63,337 bases of DNA from Bacteroidales bacterium (GCA_017934185.1 JAGBJY010000023.1:1-63337), one strand, 5' to 3'; positions 1 to 10,139 are shown, counted from the first letter of the stretch. Notes: a model not told the origin generated them from the letters alone. A program made the numbers and translations.

Positions 1-84
1 CTCCGGAAGGGAATGCACTTCCCTCCGCGTCGCTTCGCGACCCTGTCCGGGCAAATGCTCCGGGAAGCGCATTCCCTTCCGGAG
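1..84 (-). repeat. Variable-arm hairpin repeat (family R1), copy 1
   Basis: Two 23-nt arms (1-23 and 62-84, one mismatch) flank a 38-nt loop (24-61) identical to the loop of the copy inside truA at 19026-19105. The loop contains the small palindrome TCGCTTCGCGA. Read on the minus strand it is part of the DUF3127 open frame and encodes a peptide containing PGAFARTGSRSDAEG. The window edge cuts the element or its gene just beyond the left arm. Confidence 0.9.
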
Positions 85-379
85 CCGGCTCTGTCGTCTG
101 ACCGGCGGGGGCAATGCGCCAAATCTGAAGGTCGTTGTACCAGCGGCCGTTGTATTCGCGGCTTTTGAGGTTGAAGGAAACCTTGATGCGGTCTCCTACC
201 TGGTACTTGTCCATCTCGGCCACCTTGTCCTGCCCCCAGGCCGTGAAACAGGCCTGTGCGGTGAAGTTACCGTCCGGGTACTCCAGAATGAACTCCTGCT
301 TGGCCCAAGTGCCGCGGGCAGAAGTGCCGGACTGTACGCCTAATTTCTGGCGGAGCGTTCCTTCCAGTTCCAATGCCAT
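1..379 (-). CDS. DUF3127 domain protein, C-terminus cut by window edge
   Basis: The minus-strand frame begins MALELEGTLRQKLGVQSGTS at 379 and runs off the left edge with no stop. The pattern (QSGTSARGTWAKQEFILE, ACFTAWGQDKV, VGDRIKVSFNLKSREYNGRW) is that of DUF3127, a small OB-fold-like protein common in Bacteroidota and sometimes placed near single-stranded-DNA functions; its biochemical role is not established. The conserved domain ends near residue 90 (IWRIAP). From about residue 99 the frame enters the R1 hairpin repeat, so the tail is repeat-derived. It starts 4 nt after the FKBP stop codon and is probably co-transcribed with it. Family assignment is confident; function is not. Confidence 0.85.
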   Translation of the reverse strand, partial: MALELEGTLRQKLGVQSGTSARGTWAKQEFILEYPDGNFTAQACFTAWGQDKVAEMDKYQVGDRIKVSFNLKSREYNGRWYNDLQIWRIAPAGQTTEPAPEGNALPGAFARTGSRSDAEGSAFPSG

Positions 380-383
380 AAAC

Positions 384-1127
384 TTAGTTCTCCTTCTCTA
401 CAAAAGGACGTACCTCCAGGAGGTCCACGTCAAAGATAAGGGTGGAGTTGGTGCCGATGTTGCGGGGACCGCGCTGGCCATAAGCCAGTTCTGCAGGGAT
501 TACGAGGGTAATCTTACCGCCTTCGCCCACAAGCTTCATGCCCTCGGTCCAGCCGCGGATAACGCGGTTCAGAGGGAATTCGATGCCGTCGTTCTTGTCA
601 AACTCAGTGCCGTCGATGAGGGTACCGCGATAGTTCACCTTCACAGTGTCACGGTCGCTTACGGCGTGGTTCTCGTTACCGGAATCGGCAATGAGATAAA
701 CGATACCGCTGGCGGTGGAGTCGGCGCTGTTCTTCTCATAGAACTCCTTGCGGAACTTGTCACCTTTCTCCTTGTTCAGGGCGCCTTCATAAGCGGTGCG
801 CTTGCCCAGGAACTCATTGATAATCATGTTCATGTCGCTGGGGTCAATCTTGAACTGCTTTACAAAAGCGGAGTCCATGGGCTGGCCTTCCTTGGCGTTG
901 AGGGCATCGTTCAGACCCTTCTTGAGCTGAGCCATGTCAAGGTCGCCGAAGCCGTTCTGGGTAATGACCAGACCGAAATTGACACCCAGCAGGTAAGACA
1001 CGGTATCTACCTGACCATTTGTGGGAAGGAGACTCTGAACGGCCTTGGAACCTTCCACCTTGTTGTTGCCGCAAGCCACCATGAGAAGGGCGGCCGATGC
1101 GATGGCAATGTTTCTTAAAAGTTTCAT
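384..1127 (-). CDS. FKBP-type peptidyl-prolyl isomerase lipoprotein
   Basis: Catalyses cis-trans isomerisation of prolyl bonds and is likely a folding helper outside the cytoplasm. The N-terminus MKLLRNIAIASAALLMVACG is a lipoprotein signal with a Cys at the lipobox. Residues about 35-140 match the FKBP N-terminal dimerisation region (VSYLLGVNFG). The FKBP fold occupies the last 100 residues: YRGTLIDGTEFDKN, VIRGWTEGMKLVGEGGK, IPAELAYGQRG, STLIFDVDLLEV. At 247 residues it has FkpA/Mip architecture. I chose the ATG at 1127; an in-frame GTG lies two codons upstream. A TAnnTTTG box at 1205-1212 faces it, and DUF3127 follows after 4 nt. Confidence 0.93.
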   Translation of the reverse strand: MKLLRNIAIASAALLMVACGNNKVEGSKAVQSLLPTNGQVDTVSYLLGVNFGLVITQNGFGDLDMAQLKKGLNDALNAKEGQPMDSAFVKQFKIDPSDMNMIINEFLGKRTAYEGALNKEKGDKFRKEFYEKNSADSTASGIVYLIADSGNENHAVSDRDTVKVNYRGTLIDGTEFDKNDGIEFPLNRVIRGWTEGMKLVGEGGKITLVIPAELAYGQRGPRNIGTNSTLIFDVDLLEVRPFVEKEN

Positions 1128-1157
1128 ATACACTTGTTTTTAATGTTTTGGCTTTTG

Positions 1158-1188
1158 TCAAAAGGTCGCTTATGCGACGGCCTTTTTC
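1158..1188. repeat. Imperfect hairpin, possible fragment of R1 family
   Basis: AAAAGGTCGC, loop TTAT, and GCGACGGCCTTTT form a hairpin with a 3-nt bulge in the divergent FKBP/recQ spacer. TCGCTTATGCG plus CGGC also occurs at the right end of the R1-like copy at 40514-40594, so it may be a decayed relative. It lies 5' to both flanking genes, so a terminator role for either is unlikely. Confidence 0.4.
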
Positions 1189-1204
1189 CGAATCGTTCAA
1201 TCTG

Positions 1205-1212
1205 CAAAAATA
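1205..1212 (-). promoter_or_regulatory. TAnnTTTG -7 box for FKBP gene
   Basis: Minus-strand TATTTTTG fits the Bacteroides sigma-ABfr -7 consensus, 78 nt upstream of the FKBP ATG. The hairpin at 1158-1188 would lie in the 5' leader. Confidence 0.45.
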
Positions 1213-1335
1213 GTAATTTTTTTTTGCATTGCCTAAAATATCGGCCCGCCTTAAAAAATTATCACGCTTTAAGGCCGATAGATTTGGAAATGTCAGTGAT
1301 TTTCAGTATATTCACGGAAAACTATAGAAACTCTT

Positions 1336-3537
1336 ATGGCCTTAGATTCCTCCATCCTGCAAGACAAACTGAAGACTTTCTTCGGTTGGACCGCTTTCAA
1401 AGGAGACCAACTGGACATCATCCGCCATCTGACCGATGGCAAAAATGCCTTTGTGCTGATGCCCACAGGAGGAGGCAAATCCCTCTGCTACCAGCTTCCG
1501 GCGCTGGTTATGGAAGGGACAGCCATTGTCATATCTCCGCTGATAGCCCTCATGAAGAACCAGGTGGATGCCATCCGCGGCTTCGAAGCCGGAGACAGCG
1601 GCATTGCCCATTTCCTGAACTCGTCCCTGAGCCGCGCCCAAATCCAGGAAGTGCAGGAAGACTTGCTCAGGGGGGCTACCAAGCTGCTGTATGTGGCCCC
1701 GGAATCGCTTACCAAGGAAGAAAACATTGCCCTCCTGAAAGAAGTGAAGATTTCCTTCTACGCCGTGGACGAAGCCCACTGCATCTCAGAATGGGGCCAC
1801 GACTTCCGCCCGGAGTACCGGAAAATCCGTTCCATCATCGAGGAAATCCAGCCGGCCCCGGTCATTGCCCTTACGGCCACCGCCACCCCAAAGGTCCAGA
1901 GCGACATCCTCAAAAACCTGCACATCCAGGACGCCAAGGTGTTCAAGAGTTCCTTCAACCGTCCCAATCTATACTATGAGGTGCGGGACAAAGTGGAGCC
2001 GGAAAAAGACATCATCCGCTTCATCCGCCAGAATCCCGGCAAGAGCGGCATCATCTATTGCCTCAGCCGCAAAAAAGTGGAGGAACTGGCCCAGATGCTG
2101 GTCATCAACGGCATCAAGGCGCTCCCCTACCACGCCGGACTGGATGCCAAAACCCGCGCAGAGAATCAGGACAAGTTCCTGATGGAAGAAATTGATGTCA
2201 TCGTGGCCACCATTGCCTTCGGCATGGGCATTGACAAGCCGGATGTGCGCTTTGTCATCCACTACGACATTCCCAAGAGCATAGAGGGTTACTACCAGGA
2301 AACCGGCCGGGCGGGCCGTGACGGGCAGGAAGGCCAGTGCATCACCTATTACAGCTACAAGGACATCCAGAAACTGGAGAAATTCATGCAGGGGAAGCCG
2401 GTGGCAGAGCAGGAAATCGGCAAACAACTGCTAAAAGAAACCGTTGCCTACGCCGAATCCAGCCAGTGCCGCCGCAAACTGCTGCTCAATTACTTCGGAG
2501 AAGATTACCTGGCCGATAATTGCGGGGCCTGCGACAACTGCCTGCATCCCAAAGCGCGCTTTGACGGCCACGAGGAGCTTTGCATGGTCATTGAACTCAT
2601 TGAGTCCCTGCCGGAGCACTTCAAACTGGAGCATCTTTCCAGCATCCTTGCGGGTGTTACCAATGCCATCATCAAGTCTTACAACCACGACACGCTGCCG
2701 CTGTTCGGTGCCGGAAAAGACCACGACACCCGTTTTTGGTGCGCGGTCATCCATCAGGGCCTTATCCTGCATTATCTGGACAAAGACATTGAAAACTACG
2801 GACTTATCTTCGTCACAGAGGAGGGCCGGAAGTTCTACGAACACCCGCACGAAGTGATGCTGGTAGAAGACCGCACCTTCTCCGAAGGAGAGGACGAGGA
2901 CGAGGAGGACAGCCCTGCCGCCGTCCATGGCGGTGGCGGCGGAGACCCGGTGCTGCTGTCCATGCTCAAGGACCTCCGCAAGGACGTTGCCCGCAAACTG
3001 AAGCTCCAGCCCTGGGTTATCTTCTCGGATCCTTCCCTGGAAGACATGACCATCCTGTATCCCCTCACGCTCAAGGAACTCTCGGAGAAATGCCAGGGCG
3101 TGGGCGAAGGAAAAGCCCGGAAATTCGGTCAGGCTTTCGTAGACCTCATTGCCAAATACGTGGAGGAGAATGAGATAGAGCGACCCGACGACTTTGTGGT
3201 GAAGTCGGTGGCCCCGAGGAGCGGCAACAAAGTGTACATCATCCAGTCCATCGACCGGAAGCTGGACCTGAGGGACATTGCATCGGCCCGGAGCCTGGAA
3301 ATGGATGAGCTCCTGACGGAAATTGAGGCCATCGTTTCCAGCGGCACCAAAATCAACCTCAACTATTATATAGACGAGGAACTGGACCCCGAAGTGGTGG
3401 ACGAAATCTACGACTGGTTCAAGGAGGAAGCCACCTCCGATTCCCTGGAGGAAGCCATTCAAGCCTTGGGGGCCGATTACGAAGACCGGGAGATACGGCT
3501 GGTACGCATCAAGTTCTTAAGCGAAGTGGTGAATTGA
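1336..3537 (+). CDS. recQ: ATP-dependent DNA helicase RecQ
   Basis: A 3'-5' DNA helicase of recombination and fork repair. The 733 residues are full length. Helicase motifs run in order: Walker A PTGGGKS at 43-49, DEAHCISEWGHDFRPEY (motif II plus RecQ aromatic loop) near 144, ALTATATP, SFNRPNLYYE, YHAGLD, and VATIAFGMGIDKPDVR followed by YYQETGRAGRDG. The RecQ zinc site is visible as QCRR then CGACDNC near 395-420. A winged-helix region follows, then an HRDC-type domain and a C-terminal tail. An acidic stretch (SEGEDEDEED) plus a glycine run links helicase core and C-terminus. Transcribed away from the FKBP gene; no strong TAnnTTTG box was seen before its ATG. Confidence 0.97.
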   Translation: MALDSSILQDKLKTFFGWTAFKGDQLDIIRHLTDGKNAFVLMPTGGGKSLCYQLPALVMEGTAIVISPLIALMKNQVDAIRGFEAGDSGIAHFLNSSLSRAQIQEVQEDLLRGATKLLYVAPESLTKEENIALLKEVKISFYAVDEAHCISEWGHDFRPEYRKIRSIIEEIQPAPVIALTATATPKVQSDILKNLHIQDAKVFKSSFNRPNLYYEVRDKVEPEKDIIRFIRQNPGKSGIIYCLSRKKVEELAQMLVINGIKALPYHAGLDAKTRAENQDKFLMEEIDVIVATIAFGMGIDKPDVRFVIHYDIPKSIEGYYQETGRAGRDGQEGQCITYYSYKDIQKLEKFMQGKPVAEQEIGKQLLKETVAYAESSQCRRKLLLNYFGEDYLADNCGACDNCLHPKARFDGHEELCMVIELIESLPEHFKLEHLSSILAGVTNAIIKSYNHDTLPLFGAGKDHDTRFWCAVIHQGLILHYLDKDIENYGLIFVTEEGRKFYEHPHEVMLVEDRTFSEGEDEDEEDSPAAVHGGGGGDPVLLSMLKDLRKDVARKLKLQPWVIFSDPSLEDMTILYPLTLKELSEKCQGVGEGKARKFGQAFVDLIAKYVEENEIERPDDFVVKSVAPRSGNKVYIIQSIDRKLDLRDIASARSLEMDELLTEIEAIVSSGTKINLNYYIDEELDPEVVDEIYDWFKEEATSDSLEEAIQALGADYEDREIRLVRIKFLSEVVN

Positions 3538-3555
3538 CATTCATCACTTTTTTTG

Positions 3556-3563
3556 TACCTTTG
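3556..3563 (+). promoter_or_regulatory. TAnnTTTG -7 box (TACCTTTG)
   Basis: TACCTTTG lies 20 nt before the ATG of the small membrane protein heading the dnaG-metG run; a TTGACA-like stretch about 20 nt upstream could serve as the distal element. Confidence 0.6.
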
Positions 3564-3583
3564 TAAACTAATGTAGTGACGCT

Positions 3584-3862
3584 ATGAATCTGGCTTTTAA
3601 TAACAGGTGGATCCGTATTATCAAGGACGTGCTGTTTTTCGGCATCGCCATTTGGCTGGTAACGCGCAAATCCTGGCTTACGGTCTTTGCAGGGGTGCTG
3701 GCGGCCTACTGGTACGGCCGCGACGCCTATTACCAGCTCAAAGCCCTGTGGCAGGAAAAGACCTTCAAGCCGCAGGAGCCTGAGGAAACCCGGGAGAACA
3801 AGGCCCCCATTATCACCGAGAATCTCGCCGATGCCAAAGAAGTAGATTACGAGAAAGAATGA
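3584..3862 (+). CDS. Small membrane protein of unknown function preceding dnaG
   Basis: 92 residues. A basic N-terminus (NNRWIRIIKD) is followed by a hydrophobic region at about 14-45 (VLFFGIAIWLVTRKSWLTVFAGVLAAYW) that can form one or two short membrane segments, then a charged cytoplasmic-type tail rich in Glu and Lys. I recognise no domain. Its stop overlaps the dnaG start (ATGA at 3859-3862), so translation is probably coupled, and it has its own TACCTTTG box. No function can be inferred beyond co-expression with the primase. Confidence 0.75.
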   Translation: MNLAFNNRWIRIIKDVLFFGIAIWLVTRKSWLTVFAGVLAAYWYGRDAYYQLKALWQEKTFKPQEPEETRENKAPIITENLADAKEVDYEKE

Positions 3863-5838
3863 TTCCCAAGCAGACGGTAGACCTGATTCTGGACACCGCC
3901 CGCGTAGAAGAGGTGGTGGGAGACTTCGTGACGCTCAAGCGCCGCGGCGCCAGCTATGTGGCCTGCTGTCCCTTTCACAACGAGAGAACGCCTTCTTTCC
4001 ACGTAACGCCTTCCAAGGGCATCTACAAGTGTTTCGGCTGCGGAAAAGCCGGCAGCGCCGTGGGCTTCGTGATGGAGTACGAGCACATGACCTATCCGGA
4101 AGCCCTCCGATACCTGGCCCGCAAATACAACATAGAGGTAAAAGAAGAGGAGGAAACGGCCGAACAGATTGCCGCCCGTCAGCGCAGCGAAAGCCTGATG
4201 GCCGTGAGCGAGTTTGCGCGGCAGTTTTTCTGTAGTCAACTCAAGGACGGGGAGGGCAAAGCCGTGGGATACCGCTATTACCGGGAACGCAGCATCCAGG
4301 ATGCCACCATTCAGCAGTGGAGCCTGGGCTGGGCCCCCTCGGGAAAAAGCACCCTGGTAGATGCCGCCCGCGCCGCCGGTTACAAGGACGAGTATCTGGT
4401 AGATGCCGGCCTGGCCATCCGCCAGGAAGACGGAACGCTGATTGACAAGTTCCGCGAAAGGGTGATGTTCCCCATCCATTCGGTGAGCGGCCGTGTGATT
4501 GCCTTCAGCGGCAGAACCCTCAAGGCCGATAATCCCGCAAAGTATGTGAACTCGCCGGAAACGGAAATCTACATCAAGAGCCGCAACCTCCTGGGCATCT
4601 ACTTTGCCAAGACCGAGATATCCCGCCAGGACCGCTGCATCCTGGTGGAAGGCAATGTGGACGTGGTGATGATGCATCAGACGGGCATTACCAACGTGGT
4701 GGCCTCCTGCGGCACTTCGCTCACGGAAGAGCAGATTCGCCTGATCAAGAAGTTCACGGAGAACATTACCATCATGTACGACGGGGACAAGGCCGGCCTG
4801 CATGCCGCCATCCGCGCCATCGGCCTCATCCTGAAAGAGGGCATGAACCCGCGGGTGGTGTTCCTTCCGGACGGCGACGACCCCGATTCCTTCTCCCGCA
4901 AGCATACGCTGGATGAGGTGCAGGAATTCATCCGCACGCATGAGAAAGACGGAATCGGCTTCAAAACCGAGCTCCTCCTTGAGGAAGCCGGCGACGACCC
5001 GCTCAAAAAGGCCAATCTCATCAACGAGATTGCAGACACGGTGGCCGATATCCCCGATGCCATCAAGCGGCAGGTGTACGTGGAGACGGTGGCCAGGCAG
5101 TTTGGCATTGATGCCGATATTATTCAGGAGCGGGTACGGAAGACCCGGGAAAACATCCAACGCTCGGCCCGGAGGGATGATGCATTTTCCTCCGCAAAAA
5201 AAATGGCCGATGCGCCGGGAAATGAGCTTTCCCCCGGCGCTTCCCCCGCCTCATCCCCTACCCACCGTACCCTGGCTACCCGCGAGGAACAGATTCTGGA
5301 GCCGTCGGAGAAGGAGCTGCTGGGCTTTATCCTCCGCTACGGGCGTTCGCCGCTCCAGTTTGAGTCGGATTCGGAATTTTATGACCCGGAGGGGACGCAG
5401 ACGGTGGCGGAATTCATTGACGAGGCCCTGGCGGGGGATGACATTCATTTTGCCAATACAGCCTACGAGGCTTGCTACCAGGCCTATTTCGCCCTGTACG
5501 ACACGGGGCTGGAGCAGGATGCCATTGTGCTGGCCCTCCTGAACGGGGAAGACCGCACTGTGGCCGGCGTGGCCGGAGACCTTTCCACCCAGAAGTACGA
5601 ACTCACGGTGCACAACTTCTCCGAGGCCCTTACCACCACAGACTCGTGGCTGGTCACCTTCGTTCCCCGGGCCATCCTGGTCTACCACGACAAGCGCATC
5701 CAGGCGCAGCAGGCCGATATCCGCCGCCAGATGGCATCGGCCTCCTCCCCGGAAGAAACGGTGCAGCCGATGACCCGCCTGGGAAAACTCAACGAACTCA
5801 AAAAGACAATCAATATCAAACTTGGAAGATTGAAATGA
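3859..5838 (+). CDS. dnaG: DNA primase
   Basis: Synthesises RNA primers at the replication fork. The 659 residues begin with a CHC2 zinc-binding domain ([12 protein letters not shown] at 36-47, [15 protein letters not shown] near 57). The catalytic core contains the TOPRIM signature: [13 protein letters not shown] near 260 and [12 protein letters not shown] near 305, supplying the acidic metal-binding residues. A low-complexity Ser/Pro linker at about 445-475 precedes the helicase-binding C-terminus. The start overlaps the upstream stop (ATGA), and the stop overlaps the metG start, so all three genes form one tight transcription unit. Confidence 0.97.
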   Translation: MIPKQTVDLILDTARVEEVVGDFVTLKRRGASYVACCPFHNERTPSFHVTPSKGIYKCFGCGKAGSAVGFVMEYEHMTYPEALRYLARKYNIEVKEEEETAEQIAARQRSESLMAVSEFARQFFCSQLKDGEGKAVGYRYYRERSIQDATIQQWSLGWAPSGKSTLVDAARAAGYKDEYLVDAGLAIRQEDGTLIDKFRERVMFPIHSVSGRVIAFSGRTLKADNPAKYVNSPETEIYIKSRNLLGIYFAKTEISRQDRCILVEGNVDVVMMHQTGITNVVASCGTSLTEEQIRLIKKFTENITIMYDGDKAGLHAAIRAIGLILKEGMNPRVVFLPDGDDPDSFSRKHTLDEVQEFIRTHEKDGIGFKTELLLEEAGDDPLKKANLINEIADTVADIPDAIKRQVYVETVARQFGIDADIIQERVRKTRENIQRSARRDDAFSSAKKMADAPGNELSPGASPASSPTHRTLATREEQILEPSEKELLGFILRYGRSPLQFESDSEFYDPEGTQTVAEFIDEALAGDDIHFANTAYEACYQAYFALYDTGLEQDAIVLALLNGEDRTVAGVAGDLSTQKYELTVHNFSEALTTTDSWLVTFVPRAILVYHDKRIQAQQADIRRQMASASSPEETVQPMTRLGKLNELKKTINIKLGRLK

Positions 5839-8009
5839 TGACTGAGCACAAAAGAACCCTTGTTACCTGCGCGCTTCCCTATGCCAACGGGCCTGTCCAT
5901 ATCGGCCATCTGGCGGGCGCATATATTCCCGGAGATATTTATGTCCGTTATCTGCGCATGCGCGGAGAAGATGTGGTTTTCATCTGCGGCAGCGATGAGC
6001 ACGGCGTTCCCATCACCATCAAAGCCAGAAAAGAGGGCGTGACGCCGCAGGATGTGGTGGACCGCTACCACAAGATAATGAAAGAGGCTTTCATCGGCCT
6101 GGGGATTAATTTTGATATTTATTCCCGCACTTCGTCGCAGGTGCATGCCCAAAACGCCTCCGAGTTTTTCCGCAAGCTCTACGACCAGGACGACTTCATC
6201 ACCCAGGAGAGTGAGCAGCTCTACGACGAGGAGGCCCGGATGTTCCTCACTGACAGGCTCATCGAGGGCACTTGCCCGCATTGCGGCAATCCGCGCGCCT
6301 ACGGCGACCAGTGCGAGAAATGCGGCCGGACCCTGAGCCCGGAGGAACTGCTGGACCCCAAATCCAAACTGAGCGGTTCCACGCCGGTGAAGAAGAAAAC
6401 CAAACACTGGTACCTGCCGCTGGACAAATACGAGCCCTGGCTCCGCGAGTGGATTCTGGAGCAGCACAAGGAGTGGAAAACCAATGTGTACGGCCAGTGC
6501 AAGAGCTGGCTGGACGGCGGCCTGCTGCCCCGTGCCGTGACCCGAGACCTGGAGTGGGGCGTTCCCGTGCCCGTAGAGGGGGCCGAAGGGAAGGTGCTGT
6601 ATGTGTGGTTTGACGCTCCCATCGGCTATATTTCCAACACCAAGGAATTGCTCCCCCAGAGCTGGGAGAAGTGGTGGAAAGACCCTCAGACGCGCCTGGT
6701 GCATTTCATTGGCAAGGACAACATTGTGTTCCACTGCATTGTATTCCCTTCCATGCTCAAGGCGCACGGCAGCTATGTACTGCCCGACAATGTGCCTTCC
6801 AACGAATTCCTGAACCTGGAAGGGGACAAGATTTCCACCTCCCGCGGCTGGGCCGTATGGGTGGACGAATATGAGAAGGATTTCCCCGGCGAGGAGGATG
6901 TGCTGCGGTATGTGCTCACCGCCAATGCCCCCGAAACCAAGGACAATGACTTTACCTGGAGGGATTTCCAGAGCCGCAACAACAGTGAGCTGGTGGCCGT
7001 TTTCGGGAATTTCGTGAACCGGGCCGTGGTGCTCACACACAAGTATTTCGGGGGCGCCGTGCCGGCCAACCTCAAACCGGAAGCCATTGACCGTGAGACG
7101 CTTGACTCCATCAAGCCCTGCCGCGAAGCCCTGGAGAAATACATCGAATCCTTCCATTTCCGCGAGGCCCTGAAGGAAGCCATGAACATGGCGCGCATCG
7201 GCAACAAGTACATCTCCGACATGGAGCCCTGGAAAGTGGCCAAGACGGATATGGACCGCACGGCCAGCATCCTGAACACCTGCCTGCAAATCTGCGCCAA
7301 CCTGGCCATTGCCTTTGAGCCGTTTACGCCTTTCAGCGCCGAGAAGCTGCGCAGCATCCTGCGCGTGGGCATAGACGCCGGCCGGGACTACCGCAAGGGC
7401 GAAGGCACTCCCACCGTAAACTTCTTCAAGGAGGACGAAGGCAAGGCTGTGCACACGAAACCCTCTACAGAAAGCCTCGTGCTGAACTGGGCGCAACTGG
7501 GCGCAGCAGAAATCCTGCCGGAAGGTCATGAGCTGGGCGAAGCCGTGCTGCTGTTCCGCAAGATAGAGGACACCGAAATTGAGGCCCAGATGGCAAAGCT
7601 GGAGGCCATCAAGGCCGCCCGTGAAGCCGAGGAAGCCGCCAGGGCCGCCGAAGAAGCCGCCAAGAAAGTGGAGCCACAGAAAGCCGAAGTCACTTTTGAG
7701 CAGTTTGGCGCCATGGACATCCGCACCGCCACCGTACTGGCCGCAGAGCGGGTTCCCAAAACCGATAAACTCCTGAAACTCACCATCGACATCGGCATAG
7801 ACCAGCGCACTATCGTCTCCGGCATTGCGCACTACTACAGCCCGGAAGACATGGTGGGGAAACAAATCTGCATCCTCGCCAACCTGGCGCCCCGCACCAT
7901 CCGCGGCATCGAGTCCAAGGGCATGATTCTCATGGCCAAGCAGGGCGACGGCAAAATGCGCCTGATCACGCCGCAGGAAGCGGCGACGAACGGCGCCATC
8001 ATCGGCTAA
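5835..8009 (+). CDS. metG: Methionyl-tRNA synthetase with C-terminal tRNA-binding domain
   Basis: Charges tRNA-Met. The class I HIGH motif is VHIGH in [14 protein letters not shown] near residue 20, and the KMSKS equivalent is KISTSRG near 335. Two CxxC knuckles ([11 protein letters not shown] and CEKCGR) at about 147-165 form the zinc site. The anticodon-binding helical region is followed by an Ala/Glu coiled linker ([20 protein letters not shown]) near 590-620 and an EMAP-II/Trbp111-like domain ([18 protein letters not shown] to the end). The protein has 724 residues. I chose the ATG at 5835, overlapping the dnaG stop; a second ATG follows at once. It ends 4 bp from the convergent SPFH gene. 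Confidence 0.96.
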   Translation: MMTEHKRTLVTCALPYANGPVHIGHLAGAYIPGDIYVRYLRMRGEDVVFICGSDEHGVPITIKARKEGVTPQDVVDRYHKIMKEAFIGLGINFDIYSRTSSQVHAQNASEFFRKLYDQDDFITQESEQLYDEEARMFLTDRLIEGTCPHCGNPRAYGDQCEKCGRTLSPEELLDPKSKLSGSTPVKKKTKHWYLPLDKYEPWLREWILEQHKEWKTNVYGQCKSWLDGGLLPRAVTRDLEWGVPVPVEGAEGKVLYVWFDAPIGYISNTKELLPQSWEKWWKDPQTRLVHFIGKDNIVFHCIVFPSMLKAHGSYVLPDNVPSNEFLNLEGDKISTSRGWAVWVDEYEKDFPGEEDVLRYVLTANAPETKDNDFTWRDFQSRNNSELVAVFGNFVNRAVVLTHKYFGGAVPANLKPEAIDRETLDSIKPCREALEKYIESFHFREALKEAMNMARIGNKYISDMEPWKVAKTDMDRTASILNTCLQICANLAIAFEPFTPFSAEKLRSILRVGIDAGRDYRKGEGTPTVNFFKEDEGKAVHTKPSTESLVLNWAQLGAAEILPEGHELGEAVLLFRKIEDTEIEAQMAKLEAIKAAREAEEAARAAEEAAKKVEPQKAEVTFEQFGAMDIRTATVLAAERVPKTDKLLKLTIDIGIDQRTIVSGIAHYYSPEDMVGKQICILANLAPRTIRGIESKGMILMAKQGDGKMRLITPQEAATNGAIIG

Positions 8010-8013
8010 ACTG

Positions 8014-8859
8014 CTATTTGGTCAGGTTGATGAACGGCAGGGCGTTGGAGCCGTTGTAGGTGGGCAGTTTGCCGTCCCATTTCTCAATGGCATATTGCTG
8101 TACCAGCAGGGAGTTCAGGGAAGCGGCCACCACGCGGTTGTAATAGGCCTCGCCGTCGCCCTGGATGCGCTGGGCCTCGGCCTCACCTTTGGCCTTGGCA
8201 ATGGCAATCTTGGCTTCTGCCTCGGCCTCTTTCACCTTGTTCTCCGCCTTGAGGGCGTTCTGCACCGCCTCGTTTTTGGCATTGATGGCGGCGGTGAGGG
8301 ATGCCGGCGGGTCTATCTTGGTGGTGAACTCCCGCACAATGAAGCCTTCCTGGTTCATGGATTCGTCCAGGCGGGCCCGCACTTCATTCTCGAACTTGGC
8401 GCGGTTGGCCATAAGTTCATCCGAAGTGTAGTTGTTGGCGCAGGTGCGGTATGCTTCAAAGATACAGGTGTTGATGTAGCCCATCTCCAGCTCCCGCACC
8501 GGTTTTCGGTACTTCACAAAGATATCCACTGCCTTGGATTCGTCTATCTGATAGGCCAGGGTGGGGGTCATGGAGAAGATGGCCGCATCCTTGGGGTTCA
8601 CGGTAAACGGTTCATAAGTAACACGCTGGATATAAGTGGGATACTCGAAGATACTCTCTGTGATGGGGTTGTACCACACCCAGCCGCGGCAGGTTCCTTC
8701 CACGCCGCCCTTCAGGGATGCGTTGGAACTCCACTTCTTGAACTTGATACCCACGGACGCAGAGTCAATGGTGGTGCAGCAGGAGGAGAGGACAAAGATG
8801 GTAATCACGGTTACAAAAAGGGCAATCCAGGTGGATTTGGCCAAAACTTGCTTTTTCAT
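8014..8859 (-). CDS. SPFH/prohibitin-family lipoprotein
   Basis: 281 residues. The N-terminus has a hydrophobic segment ending LSSCC, consistent with a lipoprotein signal or a membrane anchor. The middle (about 40-190) reads as an SPFH/band-7 domain: VGIKFKKW, VTYEPFTVNPKDAAIF, YQIDESKAVDIFVKYRK, and the conserved FIVREFTTKIDPP. An Ala/Glu/Lys coiled coil (AENKVKEAEAEAKIAIAKAKG) follows, as in prohibitins and HflK/C, where it drives oligomerisation into membrane microdomain scaffolds. The cellular role here is unknown. It is convergent with metG across 4 bp and divergent from sstT, with a TATATTTG box at 8877-8884. Confidence 0.85.
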   Translation of the reverse strand: MKKQVLAKSTWIALFVTVITIFVLSSCCTTIDSASVGIKFKKWSSNASLKGGVEGTCRGWVWYNPITESIFEYPTYIQRVTYEPFTVNPKDAAIFSMTPTLAYQIDESKAVDIFVKYRKPVRELEMGYINTCIFEAYRTCANNYTSDELMANRAKFENEVRARLDESMNQEGFIVREFTTKIDPPASLTAAINAKNEAVQNALKAENKVKEAEAEAKIAIAKAKGEAEAQRIQGDGEAYYNRVVAASLNSLLVQQYAIEKWDGKLPTYNGSNALPFINLTK

Positions 8860-8876
8860 ATAGCTTCAAATTTTCT

Positions 8877-8884
8877 CAAATATA
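8877..8884 (-). promoter_or_regulatory. TAnnTTTG -7 box for SPFH gene
   Basis: Minus-strand TATATTTG lies 17 nt before the SPFH ATG. It sits 11 nt from the opposing TATCTTTG box for sstT, so the two promoters are back to back. Confidence 0.65.
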
Positions 8885-8895
8885 CGAATTTTCCT

Positions 8896-8903
8896 TATCT
8901 TTG
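8896..8903 (+). promoter_or_regulatory. TAnnTTTG -7 box for sstT
   Basis: TATCTTTG lies 15 nt before the ATG at 8919. A longer upstream start would fall inside this box, which supports the ATG at 8919. Confidence 0.65.
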
Positions 8904-8918
8904 AGAAAAATCCTTCGT

Positions 8919-10139
8919 ATGAGTAAAGTTGCAAGCCTGTTGAAGAAGTGGTCGGAGACTTCCCTGGTGCTCCGCATTCTGGGCGGCCTGGTGATTGGCG
9001 CCGTGCTGGGGCTGTTGGCTCCGTCCTGGCAGGGCATAGGCATTCTGGGAACCATCTTCGTGAGCGCCCTCAAGGCTATTGCTCCGGTGCTGGTGGCCGT
9101 TTTGGTGGCGGCCTCCATTGCCAAAGCGCACGGCGGGCTGGGGCCCCGTTTCCGCACGGTGATCCTGCTTTACCTCGTGAGTACCCTCACTGCCGCCCTC
9201 ACGGCCGTAGTGGGCAGCACCCTTTTCCCCATCAAACTGCAACTGAGGGACCTGGCCCAAGGCAGCGCCCCCAGCGCCCTCACGGATGTATTCACGAACC
9301 TCCTGAACAACATGGTTACCAATCCCTTGGCTTCCATCTCAACGGCCAACTATATTGGCATCCTCTTCTGGGCCATCCTGATAGGTCTGGGGCTCAAGTT
9401 AGCCGCATCTCCCGGCACCATCAAAGTGGTGTCTGATTTGGCCGACGTCATTACCCTGCTGGTGAAATGGATTATCCAGTTCGCGCCTTTCGGCATCCTG
9501 GGCCTGGTGTTCTCTGCCGTGGCGGAAAGCGGCCTGGAAGTGTTCACCGTTTATGGAAAGCTGGTACTGCTCCTTGTGGGCTGCATGCTCTTTAACACGC
9601 TCATTTTCAACCCGCTGCTCTCTTACCTCGCCATGCACCGGAACCCTTATCCGCTGCTGTGGCAGTGCCTGAAAGAAAGCGGCTTGCAGGCGTTTTTCAC
9701 GCGTTCATCGGCCGCCAATATTCCTATTAATATGGCGCTATGCAAGAAAATAGGGCTGGACGAAGACTTTTACTCCGTGAGCATTCCGCTGGGCGCCACC
9801 ATCAACATGGACGGTGCGGCGGTGACCATTACCGTAATGACCATGGCGGTGGCCCATACCGTGGGCGTGGAGGTGGGCTTTTTCACGGCCATCCTCCTGA
9901 GCATCATCGCCACCCTGGGGGCCTGCGGGGCTTCCGGCGTGGCAGGCGGCTCGCTGCTGCTGATTCCCATGGCCTGCTCGTTCCTGGGTATCGGCAACGA
10001 TGTGGCCATGCAGGCCGTGGCCGTGGGGTTTATCATCGGCGTAATCCAGGATTCCGTGGAAACGGCGCTCAACTCCAGCGGCGACGTCTTCTTTGCCGCC
10101 ACGGCGGAGTACTGCGACCGAAGAAGAAAAAAGTATTAG
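8919..10139 (+). CDS. sstT: Serine/threonine:sodium symporter SstT
   Basis: A DAACS-family transporter importing serine and threonine with sodium across the inner membrane. The 406 residues carry about eight hydrophobic segments. Family signatures are visible: TNPLASISTANYIGILFWA, the hairpin serines in FTRSSAANIPINMALCKK, the sodium-site NMDGAA, and QDSVETALNSSGDVFFAATAE near the end. Start chosen at the ATG after the TATCTTTG box. The 3' end overlaps convergent miaA by 4 bp. Serine uptake sits within 3 kb of the serine-synthesis operon, though they are not co-transcribed. Confidence 0.93.
   Translation: MSKVASLLKKWSETSLVLRILGGLVIGAVLGLLAPSWQGIGILGTIFVSALKAIAPVLVAVLVAASIAKAHGGLGPRFRTVILLYLVSTLTAALTAVVGSTLFPIKLQLRDLAQGSAPSALTDVFTNLLNNMVTNPLASISTANYIGILFWAILIGLGLKLAASPGTIKVVSDLADVITLLVKWIIQFAPFGILGLVFSAVAESGLEVFTVYGKLVLLLVGCMLFNTLIFNPLLSYLAMHRNPYPLLWQCLKESGLQAFFTRSSAANIPINMALCKKIGLDEDFYSVSIPLGATINMDGAAVTITVMTMAVAHTVGVEVGFFTAILLSIIATLGACGASGVAGGSLLLIPMACSFLGIGNDVAMQAVAVGFIIGVIQDSVETALNSSGDVFFAATAEYCDRRRKKY

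Noticed and set aside
5682-7865. A 727-residue open frame on the strand opposite metG
   Set aside because: It lies fully antisense to a clear synthetase gene, has no family pattern, and is expected from high GC at third codon positions.
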